Assembly: GCA_013002375.1 (NCBI GenBank)
Contig: JABDJW010000365.1
Span: 1 to 8,691 of the forward strand
Direction: 5' to 3'
Source of the DNA: Acidimicrobiales bacterium
GTDB lineage: Bacteria > Actinomycetota > Acidimicrobiia > Acidimicrobiales > SHLQ01
DNA: 8,691 nucleotides
Shown here: one piece after another, positions 1 through 5,833 of the stretch
How the letters are laid out: the number at the start of each line of letters is the position of its first letter
Numbering within the stretch: the stretch's first letter is position 1
The notes under the pieces: model-generated
Told to the model about the DNA's origin: nothing
The model's database searches: none
Seen by the model: only the letters and a program-made list of their open reading frames with translations
Position numbers and translations under genes: made by a program

Positions 1-53
1 GGGGCGGGCCCGGTTCGTTTTGATGGGCTTCGTCTTCGTGTGGTGTCGTGCCG

Positions 54-2447
54 CTATTCGACGGTGAAGCGGACCGACGGCTTCGGTGCGGTGAGGTGCC
101 CCTCGCCGTCGATGCCGAAGGCATAGAGCCGATAGCGGCCCGGCGGCAAAGTCAGCGGGACGTCCCACGCGGTGGTCGTGGCTCCAGGGCTGGTCACGTT
201 GGCATCGTGCGACGTCCACAGACCCCAGTTGCCGTTGGGCTTGAGCCACCCTTGTTCGGTGAAGCTGTAGAGATTCCACTTCACCTCGGTCACGCCGACG
301 TCGTCGGTCGCCGTTCCGGTCACCACCAACGGCGAGCTCACGATCTGGTTGAAGGTCGGCGAGTCGATCGTGATCGCCGGCGGGCCGGCGTCGGTGGGAA
401 CGACGGTGAACCGCCGAAGCTCGGTGGGGCTCAGGTTGTGCACGCCGTCGCGGGCGTTGGCAAACAGGCGGTAACTTCCCGGTTCGAGGTACAGGTCGGC
501 ATGCCAAGTGGTGCTGGTGGCATCGGGCGCACTGAGGGTGGCCTGGCGGTGGGTGAAGTTGCCCCAGCTTCCGTCGGGGTGCAGCCACTGCCCCTCGTTG
601 ACCGAGAACAGCTGGTAGCGAACCTGGCGCACGTTGCTGTCGTCGGTGGCGGTGCCCGAGATCGTGAACGGTGATGTGACGGTGAGGTTGTCGGTGGCCG
701 GCGTGGTGACGACGGCGCTCGGGGCCGCCGCGTCGGTCGACGTGAGGAAGAACCGCTGGTTGGGGCGCGGATCGGTGATGTTGCCGGCCGCATCGACCGC
801 AAAGGCGTACACCTTGTACTCGCCGGGCACGACATCGAGGTCGATCGTCCAGACGGTCGTCGTGGCCCCGGGGTCGGCCAGGTCGGCCTGGTGGTACTGC
901 CAGGCACCGTATGTACCGTCCCGCCGCAGCCACTGGCCGGTCCCATAGCTGAACAGGGTCCAGCGCACCTCGTGGATTGCGGTGTCGTCGCTCGCCGTGC
1001 CGGTGACCGTGAACGGGATGTCAGCGGATTCGAGGTGGGTCGGGCTGGTGATCGTGGTGGTCGGGTCGACCGCGTCGGGCGCGGGGGGAAGCGCCAACAA
1101 GCCGTGGCGGCCGATGCTGAAGTTGCCGATCGTCCACCCGTCGTGGCCGACGAGCAGACCGCTGTCGGTAACGGTGAGATCGAGGGTGCCCTGGAACCCG
1201 TTGGTCTTCGATTCCCAGTCGAGGGCCTTGCCGTCGAGAGGGTTGATCGCCGCGATCTGGTCGCGTAGGACGATGTCGTCGCCCAGCTCGGCGGCGTCGG
1301 CCGCATTGTCGATGTTGTAGCGGGTGTCGGCATCGCCGGGCCAGGGATCCGGGGCCGTCGCCGAGGGCACGGCTCGGAAGTGCCCGCCGGTGTAGACCGC
1401 GGTGTCGGTGACCGCGACCGAATACACGCTGTCGAAGTGGCGGCTGACCCAATCGGGCTGGACGTCGCCTTCCTCGCCGACCGGCACATCGATCGGGAAG
1501 CGGATCGCGGTGTCGCACACCGGTGGGCCGTCGTGGCCGGCCTGGACGATCACGAAGTAGGTGCCATCGGGGGAGATGTCGCCGTCACTGGCTTGGTAGT
1601 CGTTCCCCGCACACCGATGCAGGTTGTCCTGCACCAACCGGGTGCGCCAGGGGTGCAACGTGGCGACGGGGCCGGAGACATCGACCATGCCGACGCCCCA
1701 ACGCTCCTGACCATCGAAGTGCGACGACGCGGCCTGGATCACCAGCCGGCTGTTGTCGTTGGTCAGCTGCAACCAGCGCACCGATCCGGACCCGGCCCGG
1801 CCGATCGGGCCGGTCAGCGGAATGTCGAAGTCGAGGTCGAGCGCACCGGTGGTCTCGTCGACTGCGGCCAGCCGGCTCCGCGCCACGCCGCCCACGAACT
1901 GGAACTGGCCGCCGAAGTAGACCTTGTCGTTGCCGACCTCGATGGCCCGCACGCTGGCGCTGGGGTTGGGGTTGAACGCACCGATGAGCTGGCCGGTGAA
2001 GTCGATTCGGGCCAGCCGATTGTGGAGGGTGCCGTTCACGTGGTTGAACGTGCCGCCGACGTAGATCGACTGGCCGTCGGCCGCGATGGCCAGTGATTCG
2101 ACCTCACCATCGAGCTCGGGCAGGAAGCTGGTGTCGAGGTTGCCGGTGATGGCGTTGTAGGAGGCCAGGTAGGCCTGATGGATCTGCACGTCTTCGTTGG
2201 TGGTGACGGTGGTGAACGTGCCGCCCACGAAGATCCGATTGCCGATCTGGGCCGTTGCCTGCACGGCACCGTCGTCGAACGAGAGCGTGTCCACTTGCGG
2301 TTGTTCGTCGACGAGACCGCCGTGGGCGGGCCCGCCGAGCGCCGGAAGGCTCGTCGTCAACGCCGACGCGATCAGCGCGACGACCAGCAGCTGCGCCGAT
2401 CGTCGGCCCATCGAACTCCGTTGCGCGTGTCGGGAGCGGGAACGCAT
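54..2447 (-). CDS. Exported beta-propeller protein with three C-terminal Ig-like repeats
   Basis: The 797-residue product is probably secreted or surface-exposed; its ligand is unknown. Residues 1-40 form a signal peptide: a basic N-terminus (several Arg up to 16), a hydrophobic core at about 19-33, then small residues. Residues about 50-455 look like a beta-propeller of the delta-60/DUF5122 kind: the motif [IV][YF]xGGxF or a close variant recurs at 72, 128, 176 and 351, each near phrases such as RLARID, RLAAVD or QIAAIN. Residues 461-797 are three tandem Ig-like domains. The only two cysteines I see, C280 and C311, could form a disulfide. No LPXTG signal or C-terminal anchor is visible. The frame stays open to 2768, but the ATG at 2447 is chosen because GGAG lies 5 bases before it and the signal peptide follows at once; the longer N-terminus is low-complexity and overlaps the divergent small gene. 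Function beyond export and carbohydrate or protein binding cannot be stated. Confidence 0.88.
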   Translation of the reverse strand: MRSRSRHAQRSSMGRRSAQLLVVALIASALTTSLPALGGPAHGGLVDEQPQVDTLSFDDGAVQATAQIGNRIFVGGTFTTVTTNEDVQIHQAYLASYNAITGNLDTSFLPELDGEVESLAIAADGQSIYVGGTFNHVNGTLHNRLARIDFTGQLIGAFNPNPSASVRAIEVGNDKVYFGGQFQFVGGVARSRLAAVDETTGALDLDFDIPLTGPIGRAGSGSVRWLQLTNDNSRLVIQAASSHFDGQERWGVGMVDVSGPVATLHPWRTRLVQDNLHRCAGNDYQASDGDISPDGTYFVIVQAGHDGPPVCDTAIRFPIDVPVGEEGDVQPDWVSRHFDSVYSVAVTDTAVYTGGHFRAVPSATAPDPWPGDADTRYNIDNAADAAELGDDIVLRDQIAAINPLDGKALDWESKTNGFQGTLDLTVTDSGLLVGHDGWTIGNFSIGRHGLLALPPAPDAVDPTTTITSPTHLESADIPFTVTGTASDDTAIHEVRWTLFSYGTGQWLRRDGTYGAWQYHQADLADPGATTTVWTIDLDVVPGEYKVYAFAVDAAGNITDPRPNQRFFLTSTDAAAPSAVVTTPATDNLTVTSPFTISGTATDDSNVRQVRYQLFSVNEGQWLHPDGSWGNFTHRQATLSAPDATSTTWHADLYLEPGSYRLFANARDGVHNLSPTELRRFTVVPTDAGPPAITIDSPTFNQIVSSPLVVTGTATDDVGVTEVKWNLYSFTEQGWLKPNGNWGLWTSHDANVTSPGATTTAWDVPLTLPPGRYRLYAFGIDGEGHLTAPKPSVRFTVE
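57..1067 (-). repeat. Three tandem Ig-like domain repeats inside the exported protein
   Basis: Three homologous units of about 105-109 residues lie at residues 461-569, 575-683 and 690-797 of the exported protein. Each begins with a short strand ending in SP or TP, then GTA(S/T)DD, a V(R/K)(W/Y) strand, a (G)QWL or GWL motif, a WG pair, an A-x-x-x-P-x-A-T segment, a conserved Trp, PGxY(R/K)(L/V)(Y/F)A and a terminal RF strand. This resembles bacterial Ig-like (Big-type) domains with inserted conserved tryptophans. The last unit ends exactly at the stop codon. The repeats are clear at protein level but diverged in DNA, so the duplication is old. Confidence 0.85.
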
Positions 2448-2452
2448 GTCAT

Positions 2453-2457
2453 CTCCA
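2453..2457 (-). promoter_or_regulatory. Ribosome binding site fixing the start of the exported protein
   Basis: On the minus strand TGGAG is followed by five bases (ATGAC) and then ATG at 2447. This decides between the long open frame from 2768 and the start just before the signal peptide. Confidence 0.7.
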
Positions 2458-2522
2458 GGAAAGCCGCCGGTTGGCAGTTTGGCATCGACTCCCGCCTCGT
2501 TGCCTGCATCTTTGCCGAAATT

Positions 2523-2536
2523 CTGCCAGCTGGCAG
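2523..2536. promoter_or_regulatory. Perfect 14-bp palindrome, candidate operator
   Basis: CTGCCAGCTGGCAG equals its own reverse complement. Its TGGCA half-site recurs twice nearby in TTGGCAGTTTGGCA. It lies between two divergent genes, centred about 54 bases upstream of the predicted start of the rightward transcript and about 83 bases upstream of the leftward ATG. That position suits a dimeric regulator, but no regulator is identified and chance palindromes occur in GC-rich DNA. Confidence 0.35.
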
Positions 2537-2570
2537 CCGATCGCACCGAAGAGCGGCGGTGGTTTGCCGG

Positions 2571-2576
2571 TATCCT
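2571..2576 (+). promoter_or_regulatory. -10 element of a leaderless promoter (TATCCT)
   Basis: TATCCT fits the actinobacterial TANNNT consensus and lies exactly 7 bases before the ATG at 2584. This is the usual distance from -10 to transcription start, so the mRNA would begin at or next to the start codon. No Shine-Dalgarno sequence precedes this ATG, which agrees. No clear -35 hexamer is seen. Confidence 0.6.
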
Positions 2577-2583
2577 GGACTCG

Positions 2584-2745
2584 ATGGAAAAGCCACCGAC
2601 CGACGTTGCCAAGCTGCTCGAACAGTGGATGGAGTGGGAGCGGGGCGATGAAACCCCGGGTCGGGTGCTGGCCAACCTCAAGACCGGCGGCCTTCCCGAT
2701 CTGCTTCGTTCGCTGGTCGGCCCCGAACCGGAGGCCGATTCCTGA
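2584..2745 (+). CDS. Small conserved-looking protein, 53 residues
   Basis: This short gene encodes an acidic, probably soluble and helical protein with no signal peptide or membrane segment. Residues about 7-20 form an amphipathic helix rich in Trp and Glu (LLEQWMEWERGDETPG), followed by a second helical stretch with GRVLANLKTGGLPDLLRSL. I do not know its function. Evidence that it is real: ATG at 2584 placed 7 bases after a TANNNT element, coding-like composition, a compact hydrophobic pattern, and the close fit of its end to the next gene, where GGAGG inside its last codons could serve as ribosome binding site. Its reading frame stays open far upstream (to 2197), but that part is antisense to the exported-protein gene. 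A role linked to the downstream Nudix enzyme is only inferred from adjacency. Confidence 0.72.
   Translation: MEKPPTDVAKLLEQWMEWERGDETPGRVLANLKTGGLPDLLRSLVGPEPEADS
2730..2744 (+). promoter_or_regulatory. Shine-Dalgarno and possible CTG start of the Nudix gene
   Basis: GGAGG at 2730-2734 is followed by 7 bases and CTG at 2742-2744, which overlaps the TGA stop of the small gene as CTGA. The Nudix frame is open from this CTG and would add 15 residues including GGPQHIPRPP. The GTG at 2787, the first ordinary start codon, has no Shine-Dalgarno sequence in front of it. A CTG start is rare, so this stays a hypothesis. Confidence 0.45.
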
Positions 2746-2786
2746 GCAGCCGGGGCGGACCACAGCACATTCCGCGCCCTCCGGGC

Positions 2787-3449
2787 GTGCGCCCGGGCGA
2801 CACCGCTCCGTGGCTCACCACAGCGCCCGCCTCAGCCCACCGGTTCGACCTCGAACGGACCGCCCACCGGCTCGCCGAGCGTGGTCCGGGGCGAATGCTC
2901 GGCGAACCGAACGCGCAGACTCGGCAGTCCGCCGTGCTCGTGCCGTTGTACGAGCACGACGATGATGTCTTCGTGATTCTCACCCGCCGTCCGCTGCACA
3001 TGCGCAGCCACGCCGGTGAGGTCAGCTTTCCCGGTGGTGGCGTGGAGCCGGGCGACCCCGACCTCTGGGCCACCGCCGTACGCGAGGCATGCGAGGAGAT
3101 CGGCCTCGATCCCGCTCGTCCGGAACCGCTGGGCGAACTCGACCGGCTGTTCACCCGGGGCTCGCAATCGTTGGTGGCCCCCCAGGTCGCCCACATCGGC
3201 GGTCGGCCGGCTCAGCTCGTGCCCCAGCAGTCCGAGGTCGACGCCATTTTGCACGTCCCGATTTCCGAGCTTCTCGCGCCGGACGTGTTCCGCGAAGAGG
3301 TCTGGTCGTGGGAGGGACGAGGGCAGTTCCCCATGAACTTCTTCGAGTTGGTCGGCGACACGGTCTGGGGCGCGACCGCGGCAATGCTGCGGCAGCTGTT
3401 GTCGATCGGTTTGGGCCTCGACGACGACTTTGCTCGCCGGCTGCCGTAG
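2787..3449 (+). CDS. Nudix hydrolase, CoA pyrophosphatase (NudL/NUDT7-8) type
   Basis: This family cleaves the diphosphate of coenzyme A or its derivatives into 4'-phosphopantetheine (or its acyl form) and 3',5'-ADP in the cytoplasm. Numbering from the GTG start (220 residues): the CoA-type signature LTxR-x4-R-x3-G-x3-FPGG lies at 65-84 (LTRR, R73, G77, FPGG 81-84). The Nudix box follows, with the metal-binding core REACEEIGL at 99-107. As in other CoA pyrophosphatases, the first acidic residue of the box is spaced one position longer than the textbook Nudix motif. E100, E103 and E104 are the expected metal ligands. The C-terminal part (VWSWEGRG, NFFEL, VWGATAAML at about 172-201) also fits the family, where WG-T near the end is typical. 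The listed start is the GTG; a CTG 45 bases upstream has a much better ribosome binding site and may be the true start. The substrate is inferred from the signature only. Confidence 0.85.
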   Translation: MRPGDTAPWLTTAPASAHRFDLERTAHRLAERGPGRMLGEPNAQTRQSAVLVPLYEHDDDVFVILTRRPLHMRSHAGEVSFPGGGVEPGDPDLWATAVREACEEIGLDPARPEPLGELDRLFTRGSQSLVAPQVAHIGGRPAQLVPQQSEVDAILHVPISELLAPDVFREEVWSWEGRGQFPMNFFELVGDTVWGATAAMLRQLLSIGLGLDDDFARRLP

Positions 3450-3480
3450 CCCCTGGTCCGAGCGGCCGTCGCCATCGCCA

Positions 3481-3498
3481 CCGGTGCGTGACCACCGG
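3481..3498. repeat. Small inverted repeat before the membrane-protein promoter
   Basis: CCGGTG and CACCGG form a 6-bp stem around a 6-base loop (CGTGAC). CCACCGG also occurs as a direct repeat at 3478-3484 and 3492-3498. The site ends two bases before the -10 element at 3500, so it overlaps the promoter spacer and could be an operator. It has no T run and is unlikely to be a terminator. Confidence 0.3.
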
Positions 3499-3499
3499 A

Positions 3500-3505
3500 T
3501 AGCGT
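3500..3505 (+). promoter_or_regulatory. -10 element of a leaderless promoter (TAGCGT)
   Basis: TAGCGT fits TANNNT and is followed by 7 bases (GCGGGGC) and GTG at 3513. This is the same geometry as the promoter at 2571. It supports the GTG at 3513 over the one at 3504, which lies inside the -10 element. Confidence 0.5.
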
Positions 3506-3512
3506 GCGGGGC

Positions 3513-3941
3513 GTGAAACCGCTGCCGCGGTGGGGCCTCGTGCTGCTCGCCATCGTGCTGATCGACATCGCCTGCACGTTCATGACCTGGAGTATCAGCG
3601 GGGCGCGGGGCCGGTCGAGCTACGAGCTGATCCGCTCGGCCGAGCGCCTGCTGCTGCTCGAGGACGGCGCCCCGAAAATCATCGGCATCGCCTGGCTGAC
3701 CCTTCCCTTCGTCGCGGCCGTCGTGGTGGCCGCGATGTTCGTCGGTTGGCACCGCACGGCCCGGCTCGTGGCCGCCGGGTTCGGATTGTTCATCACCCTC
3801 GGGGCCACCGCGATCGTGTTCGCGCCGGGCCCGCTTCGCGATGGTTGGGGCGCTCGCTTCGGCCTGTTCTTCGGCGTGGCGACGATCGTGCTTGCCGCGC
3901 TCGGCGACCGGCTGACCTGGCAACGTCCCAAAATCGGCTGA
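3513..3941 (+). CDS. Four-helix integral membrane protein of unknown function
   Basis: The 142-residue product has four predicted membrane segments at about 7-26, 56-78, 84-104 and 113-131. The loop between the first two carries TWSISGARGRSSYELI, and a similar W-x-x-SG-x-x-R-SS/SF-x-L pattern is found in many uncharacterised actinobacterial membrane proteins. No catalytic motif is visible. Length and topology do not match any transporter family I can name. The GTG at 3513 is chosen over the one at 3504 because a TANNNT element sits 7 bases before it and the protein then begins with the basic residues MKPLPR before the first helix. Its TGA overlaps the ATG of the next gene (TGATG), so translation of the two is probably coupled. 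The two products may work together at the membrane, which is inference. Confidence 0.75.
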   Translation: MKPLPRWGLVLLAIVLIDIACTFMTWSISGARGRSSYELIRSAERLLLLEDGAPKIIGIAWLTLPFVAAVVVAAMFVGWHRTARLVAAGFGLFITLGATAIVFAPGPLRDGWGARFGLFFGVATIVLAALGDRLTWQRPKIG

Positions 3942-5734
3942 TGCCGCTGACCGATCGCGGTCGGTCCCGCTCAAGTTGCGAGCACCCGATGTCGATGACG
4001 CCGGTTGTGATGAATAGCGAGAATCCTGGACCATACGCGCCTGCGTCGCCTGAACCGGCATCGTTCGAGCCTTATGCGAATGAGGCGGTAGCGACGCCCG
4101 AGCATCACGGATGGTGGCTGCGGGGCGGAGCCTTGGCGATCGTCGTGGCGTTGGCTGCGACCTCGATGGTGCTCCTACGAGGCAACGCCGATCCGGGTGG
4201 TGCACCGACGCCGGAAGCGGCGGTCGAAGCCCTGCTGAACGCGGTGGCCGAGGAGGACTTCATCGGCGCGGCCGAAGCGATGGCACCGGAGGAACGCGAG
4301 GCGCTGATCAATCCGCTCTTCGAAATCGTGGGCGAACTGCAGCGGCTGGGCATCCTCTCCGACCGCCTCGATCTGGGACAGGTCGATGGCTTCGATGTGG
4401 AGTTCGACGGCCTGAGCTACCAGAACCGCACTCTGGGCACCGGCGTCAGCCTGATCTCGGTATTGGGCGAGTACGAAGTCTCGGCCTCCGGTGACCTGCC
4501 GATCGGCGACGTTTTCAGCGACTTCATGGATGGTTCGGACGGGGTGGAGCTCGAGGCGATGACCGAGTCCGGTGAGGTCGATTTCGAGGTCGTGGTCGTC
4601 GAGCGCGACGGCCAATGGTTCGTCAGCCTGTTCTACACCCTGGCCGAACTGGCTCGGGCCGAGACCGATCTACCGGCACCCGATTTCGGGAATGGGATCA
4701 GGCCGGTCGGAGCCGAGAGTCCAGAAGGCGCGATCCGAGCGATGCTCGAAGCGGCGATCGATCTGGATGCCGAGGCCGCAATCGCGCAGCTCCCCCCGAC
4801 CGAGATGGCGGTGTTGTACGACTACGCACCGCTGTTCCTCGATGACATCGACGAAGCCGCGAACGGATATCGGCAAGAGGAAGATTTCAGGGCGACGCTC
4901 GGGCACTTCGGCGCGTCGGCTGATGTCGACGGAAAGCGAGCGACTGTTCGGGTCGAGGACGTTGCGATCGAGCTCACCGGGAACCCCGGCCGAGTCATCA
5001 TCGACACCCGCGCCGACTGCGTCATCGAGGTCGTCGGTGAGCCGACCTGTGAGGTTTCGGCTGCGGACTACGAAGACGGCCTCGATCAGCTGCAACTCGA
5101 TGGTGAACTGCCCGGTATTCGGACCGTCCAGGTCGACGGTCGGTGGTACGTCAGCCCGCTCGACACCGGTTTAACTGCCGTTCTCGGCGCGCTGGGTGAG
5201 ATCGAGCGAAGCGACGTCGAGGCCTTCTTGGCCGATGGGCTGAGCGCGATCATCGGTCTGCTGTTCGCGGCCGCGCTGGCCGGTTCGCCGGGCGAGTTGG
5301 TCGAGGAGTTCACCGAAGAAGGCTTCGGCAGCTCCGGCAACGTGATCGGCGAAACGAATTGGGACGCACTCGATCCGGATCCTGGCGACGACGAGCCGAT
5401 GTTCACCGAGATTCCGGTGTTCACCTACGAGGCGCTCGAGCCCGTGCCGGCCGGTGCCCTGCTGTCCGACGCGGTGGCGCTGGGCATGATCGAAGCGATC
5501 GAGACGCCGATCGGCGAGGCCGATCCGGCCTTGTTCTGGACCGACAAGCTCTACGGCGACGAGATCCTGCGCGAATCCATCGACCGCGGCCCGGTGCGGT
5601 GGGAGCACATCGGTTTCGAAGGCGAGTCCTTCAAGCCTGACGCCGGTGCGCCCGACGACCTCTTCGAGCTCGAACTGGAGCCCGGCTTCGCGACGACGAC
5701 GACCGCCTTCGCGCTCGGCCCGATCGGCGGCTGA
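3941..5734 (+). CDS. Membrane-anchored protein with two NTF2-like extracytoplasmic domains
   Basis: The 597-residue product has a Pro/Glu-rich cytoplasmic tail (about 1-58, rich in P, A and E), one membrane helix at 61-80 and a large acidic extracytoplasmic part. Two diverged copies of one domain follow. Copy 1 (about 90-239) opens with TPEAAVEALLNA and ends with DGQWFVSLFYTL. Copy 2 (about 260-415) opens with SPEGAIRAMLEA and ends with DGRWYVSPLDTG. This helix-opening, DG-x-W-closing layout resembles NTF2-like/DUF4878-like domains of exported actinobacterial proteins. C360 and C370 in copy 2 may form a disulfide. A further region (about 420-597) contains a hydrophobic stretch at 432-448 and an acidic linker at 475-485, and ends in a TTTT segment. 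The start at 3941 is chosen for the TGATG overlap with the upstream gene; ATGs at 3989, 3995 and 4010 are possible and none has a good ribosome binding site. Function is unknown; it may bind a ligand or act with the membrane protein upstream. Confidence 0.8.
   Translation: MPLTDRGRSRSSCEHPMSMTPVVMNSENPGPYAPASPEPASFEPYANEAVATPEHHGWWLRGGALAIVVALAATSMVLLRGNADPGGAPTPEAAVEALLNAVAEEDFIGAAEAMAPEEREALINPLFEIVGELQRLGILSDRLDLGQVDGFDVEFDGLSYQNRTLGTGVSLISVLGEYEVSASGDLPIGDVFSDFMDGSDGVELEAMTESGEVDFEVVVVERDGQWFVSLFYTLAELARAETDLPAPDFGNGIRPVGAESPEGAIRAMLEAAIDLDAEAAIAQLPPTEMAVLYDYAPLFLDDIDEAANGYRQEEDFRATLGHFGASADVDGKRATVRVEDVAIELTGNPGRVIIDTRADCVIEVVGEPTCEVSAADYEDGLDQLQLDGELPGIRTVQVDGRWYVSPLDTGLTAVLGALGEIERSDVEAFLADGLSAIIGLLFAAALAGSPGELVEEFTEEGFGSSGNVIGETNWDALDPDPGDDEPMFTEIPVFTYEALEPVPAGALLSDAVALGMIEAIETPIGEADPALFWTDKLYGDEILRESIDRGPVRWEHIGFEGESFKPDAGAPDDLFELELEPGFATTTTAFALGPIGG
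4208..5185 (+). repeat. Two diverged tandem NTF2-like domains (protein-level repeat)
   Basis: The units at 4208-4657 and 4718-5185 share (T/S)PE-x-A-(V/I)-x-A(L/M)L-x-A near the beginning and DG-x-W-(F/Y)-VS near the end, with similar spacing (about 133 and 139 residues between the two motifs). Identity outside the motifs is low. Internal duplication is inferred from the shared frame of motifs. Confidence 0.55.
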
Positions 5735-5746
5735 TCGGCGACTGGC

Positions 5747-5770
5747 AAACCGGCCGAGCGCCGGGGTTTT
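5747..5770 (+). terminator. Probable intrinsic terminator
   Basis: CCGGC (5750-5754), a 5-base loop CGAGC and GCCGG (5760-5764) form a GC stem. GG and TTTT follow, and AAA precedes the stem and could pair with the T run across a two-base bulge. It lies 12 bases after the stop of the upstream gene and before the guaB3 promoter region. The T run is short, so efficiency is uncertain. Confidence 0.45.
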
Positions 5771-5777
5771 CACCCGA

Positions 5778-5783
5778 TAAGCT
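5778..5783 (+). promoter_or_regulatory. Candidate -10 element for the guaB3-guaA operon
   Basis: TAAGCT fits TANNNT and is the best -10 candidate in the gap before guaB3. Transcription would begin near 5790, giving a leader of about 44 bases that ends in a good ribosome binding site. TTTTCA at 5767-5772 is too close to serve as -35, so no -35 is assigned. Confidence 0.35.
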
Positions 5784-5786
5784 CCT

Positions 5787-5815
5787 CTCTTTCCAACCAC
5801 TCTTTTCCCAACCAC
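5787..5815 (+). repeat. Imperfect tandem repeat in the guaB3 leader
   Basis: CTCTTTCCAACCAC (5787-5800) is followed by CTCTTTTCCCAACCAC (5800-5815), sharing one base. The copies differ only by one extra T and one extra C. The pyrimidine-rich stretch stands out from the surrounding GC-rich DNA and falls at or just after the expected transcription start. Confidence 0.6.
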
Positions 5816-5823
5816 GGGGCTGA

Positions 5824-5828
5824 GGGAG
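5824..5828 (+). promoter_or_regulatory. Ribosome binding site of guaB3
   Basis: GGGAG, within GAGGGAG, lies 5 bases before the GTG at 5834 and fixes that start. Confidence 0.7.
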
Positions 5829-5833
5829 CGCAC

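Larger units (their letters stand above)
2448..2583. other. Divergent intergenic region
   Basis: These 136 bases separate the leftward exported-protein gene from the rightward small gene. They contain the leftward ribosome binding site, a TTGGCA-GT-TTGGCA direct repeat at 2471-2484, a 14-bp palindrome at 2523-2536 and a -10 element at 2571-2576 for the rightward gene. I see no convincing -10/-35 pair for the leftward gene. Confidence 0.6.

Noticed and set aside
1..53. Possible terminator after the exported-protein gene
   Set aside because: The 53 bases after its stop contain GGGCCC and a short T run but no stem long enough to support a terminator call.
48..2096. Several plus-strand open frames opposite the exported protein
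   Set aside because: Their translations are Arg/Gly/Val-rich without motifs or ribosome binding sites, while the minus strand has a signal peptide, propeller motifs and domain repeats.
2448..2768. N-terminal extension of the exported protein to a start at 2768
   Set aside because: It lacks a ribosome binding site, would bury the signal peptide 107 residues inside, and overlaps the small plus-strand gene. A good ribosome binding site and signal peptide mark the ATG at 2447.
3530..3940. In-frame upstream extension of the NTF2-like protein through the membrane-protein gene
   Set aside because: The extension is Arg-rich out-of-frame translation of the membrane-protein gene, which itself shows four clear membrane helices.
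2832..4205. Long minus-strand open frame of 457 codons opposite the Nudix and membrane-protein genes
   Set aside because: The translation is low-complexity, rich in Arg, Gly, Asp and His, with no recognisable domain. It is a shadow of GC-rich third-position bias in the plus-strand genes.
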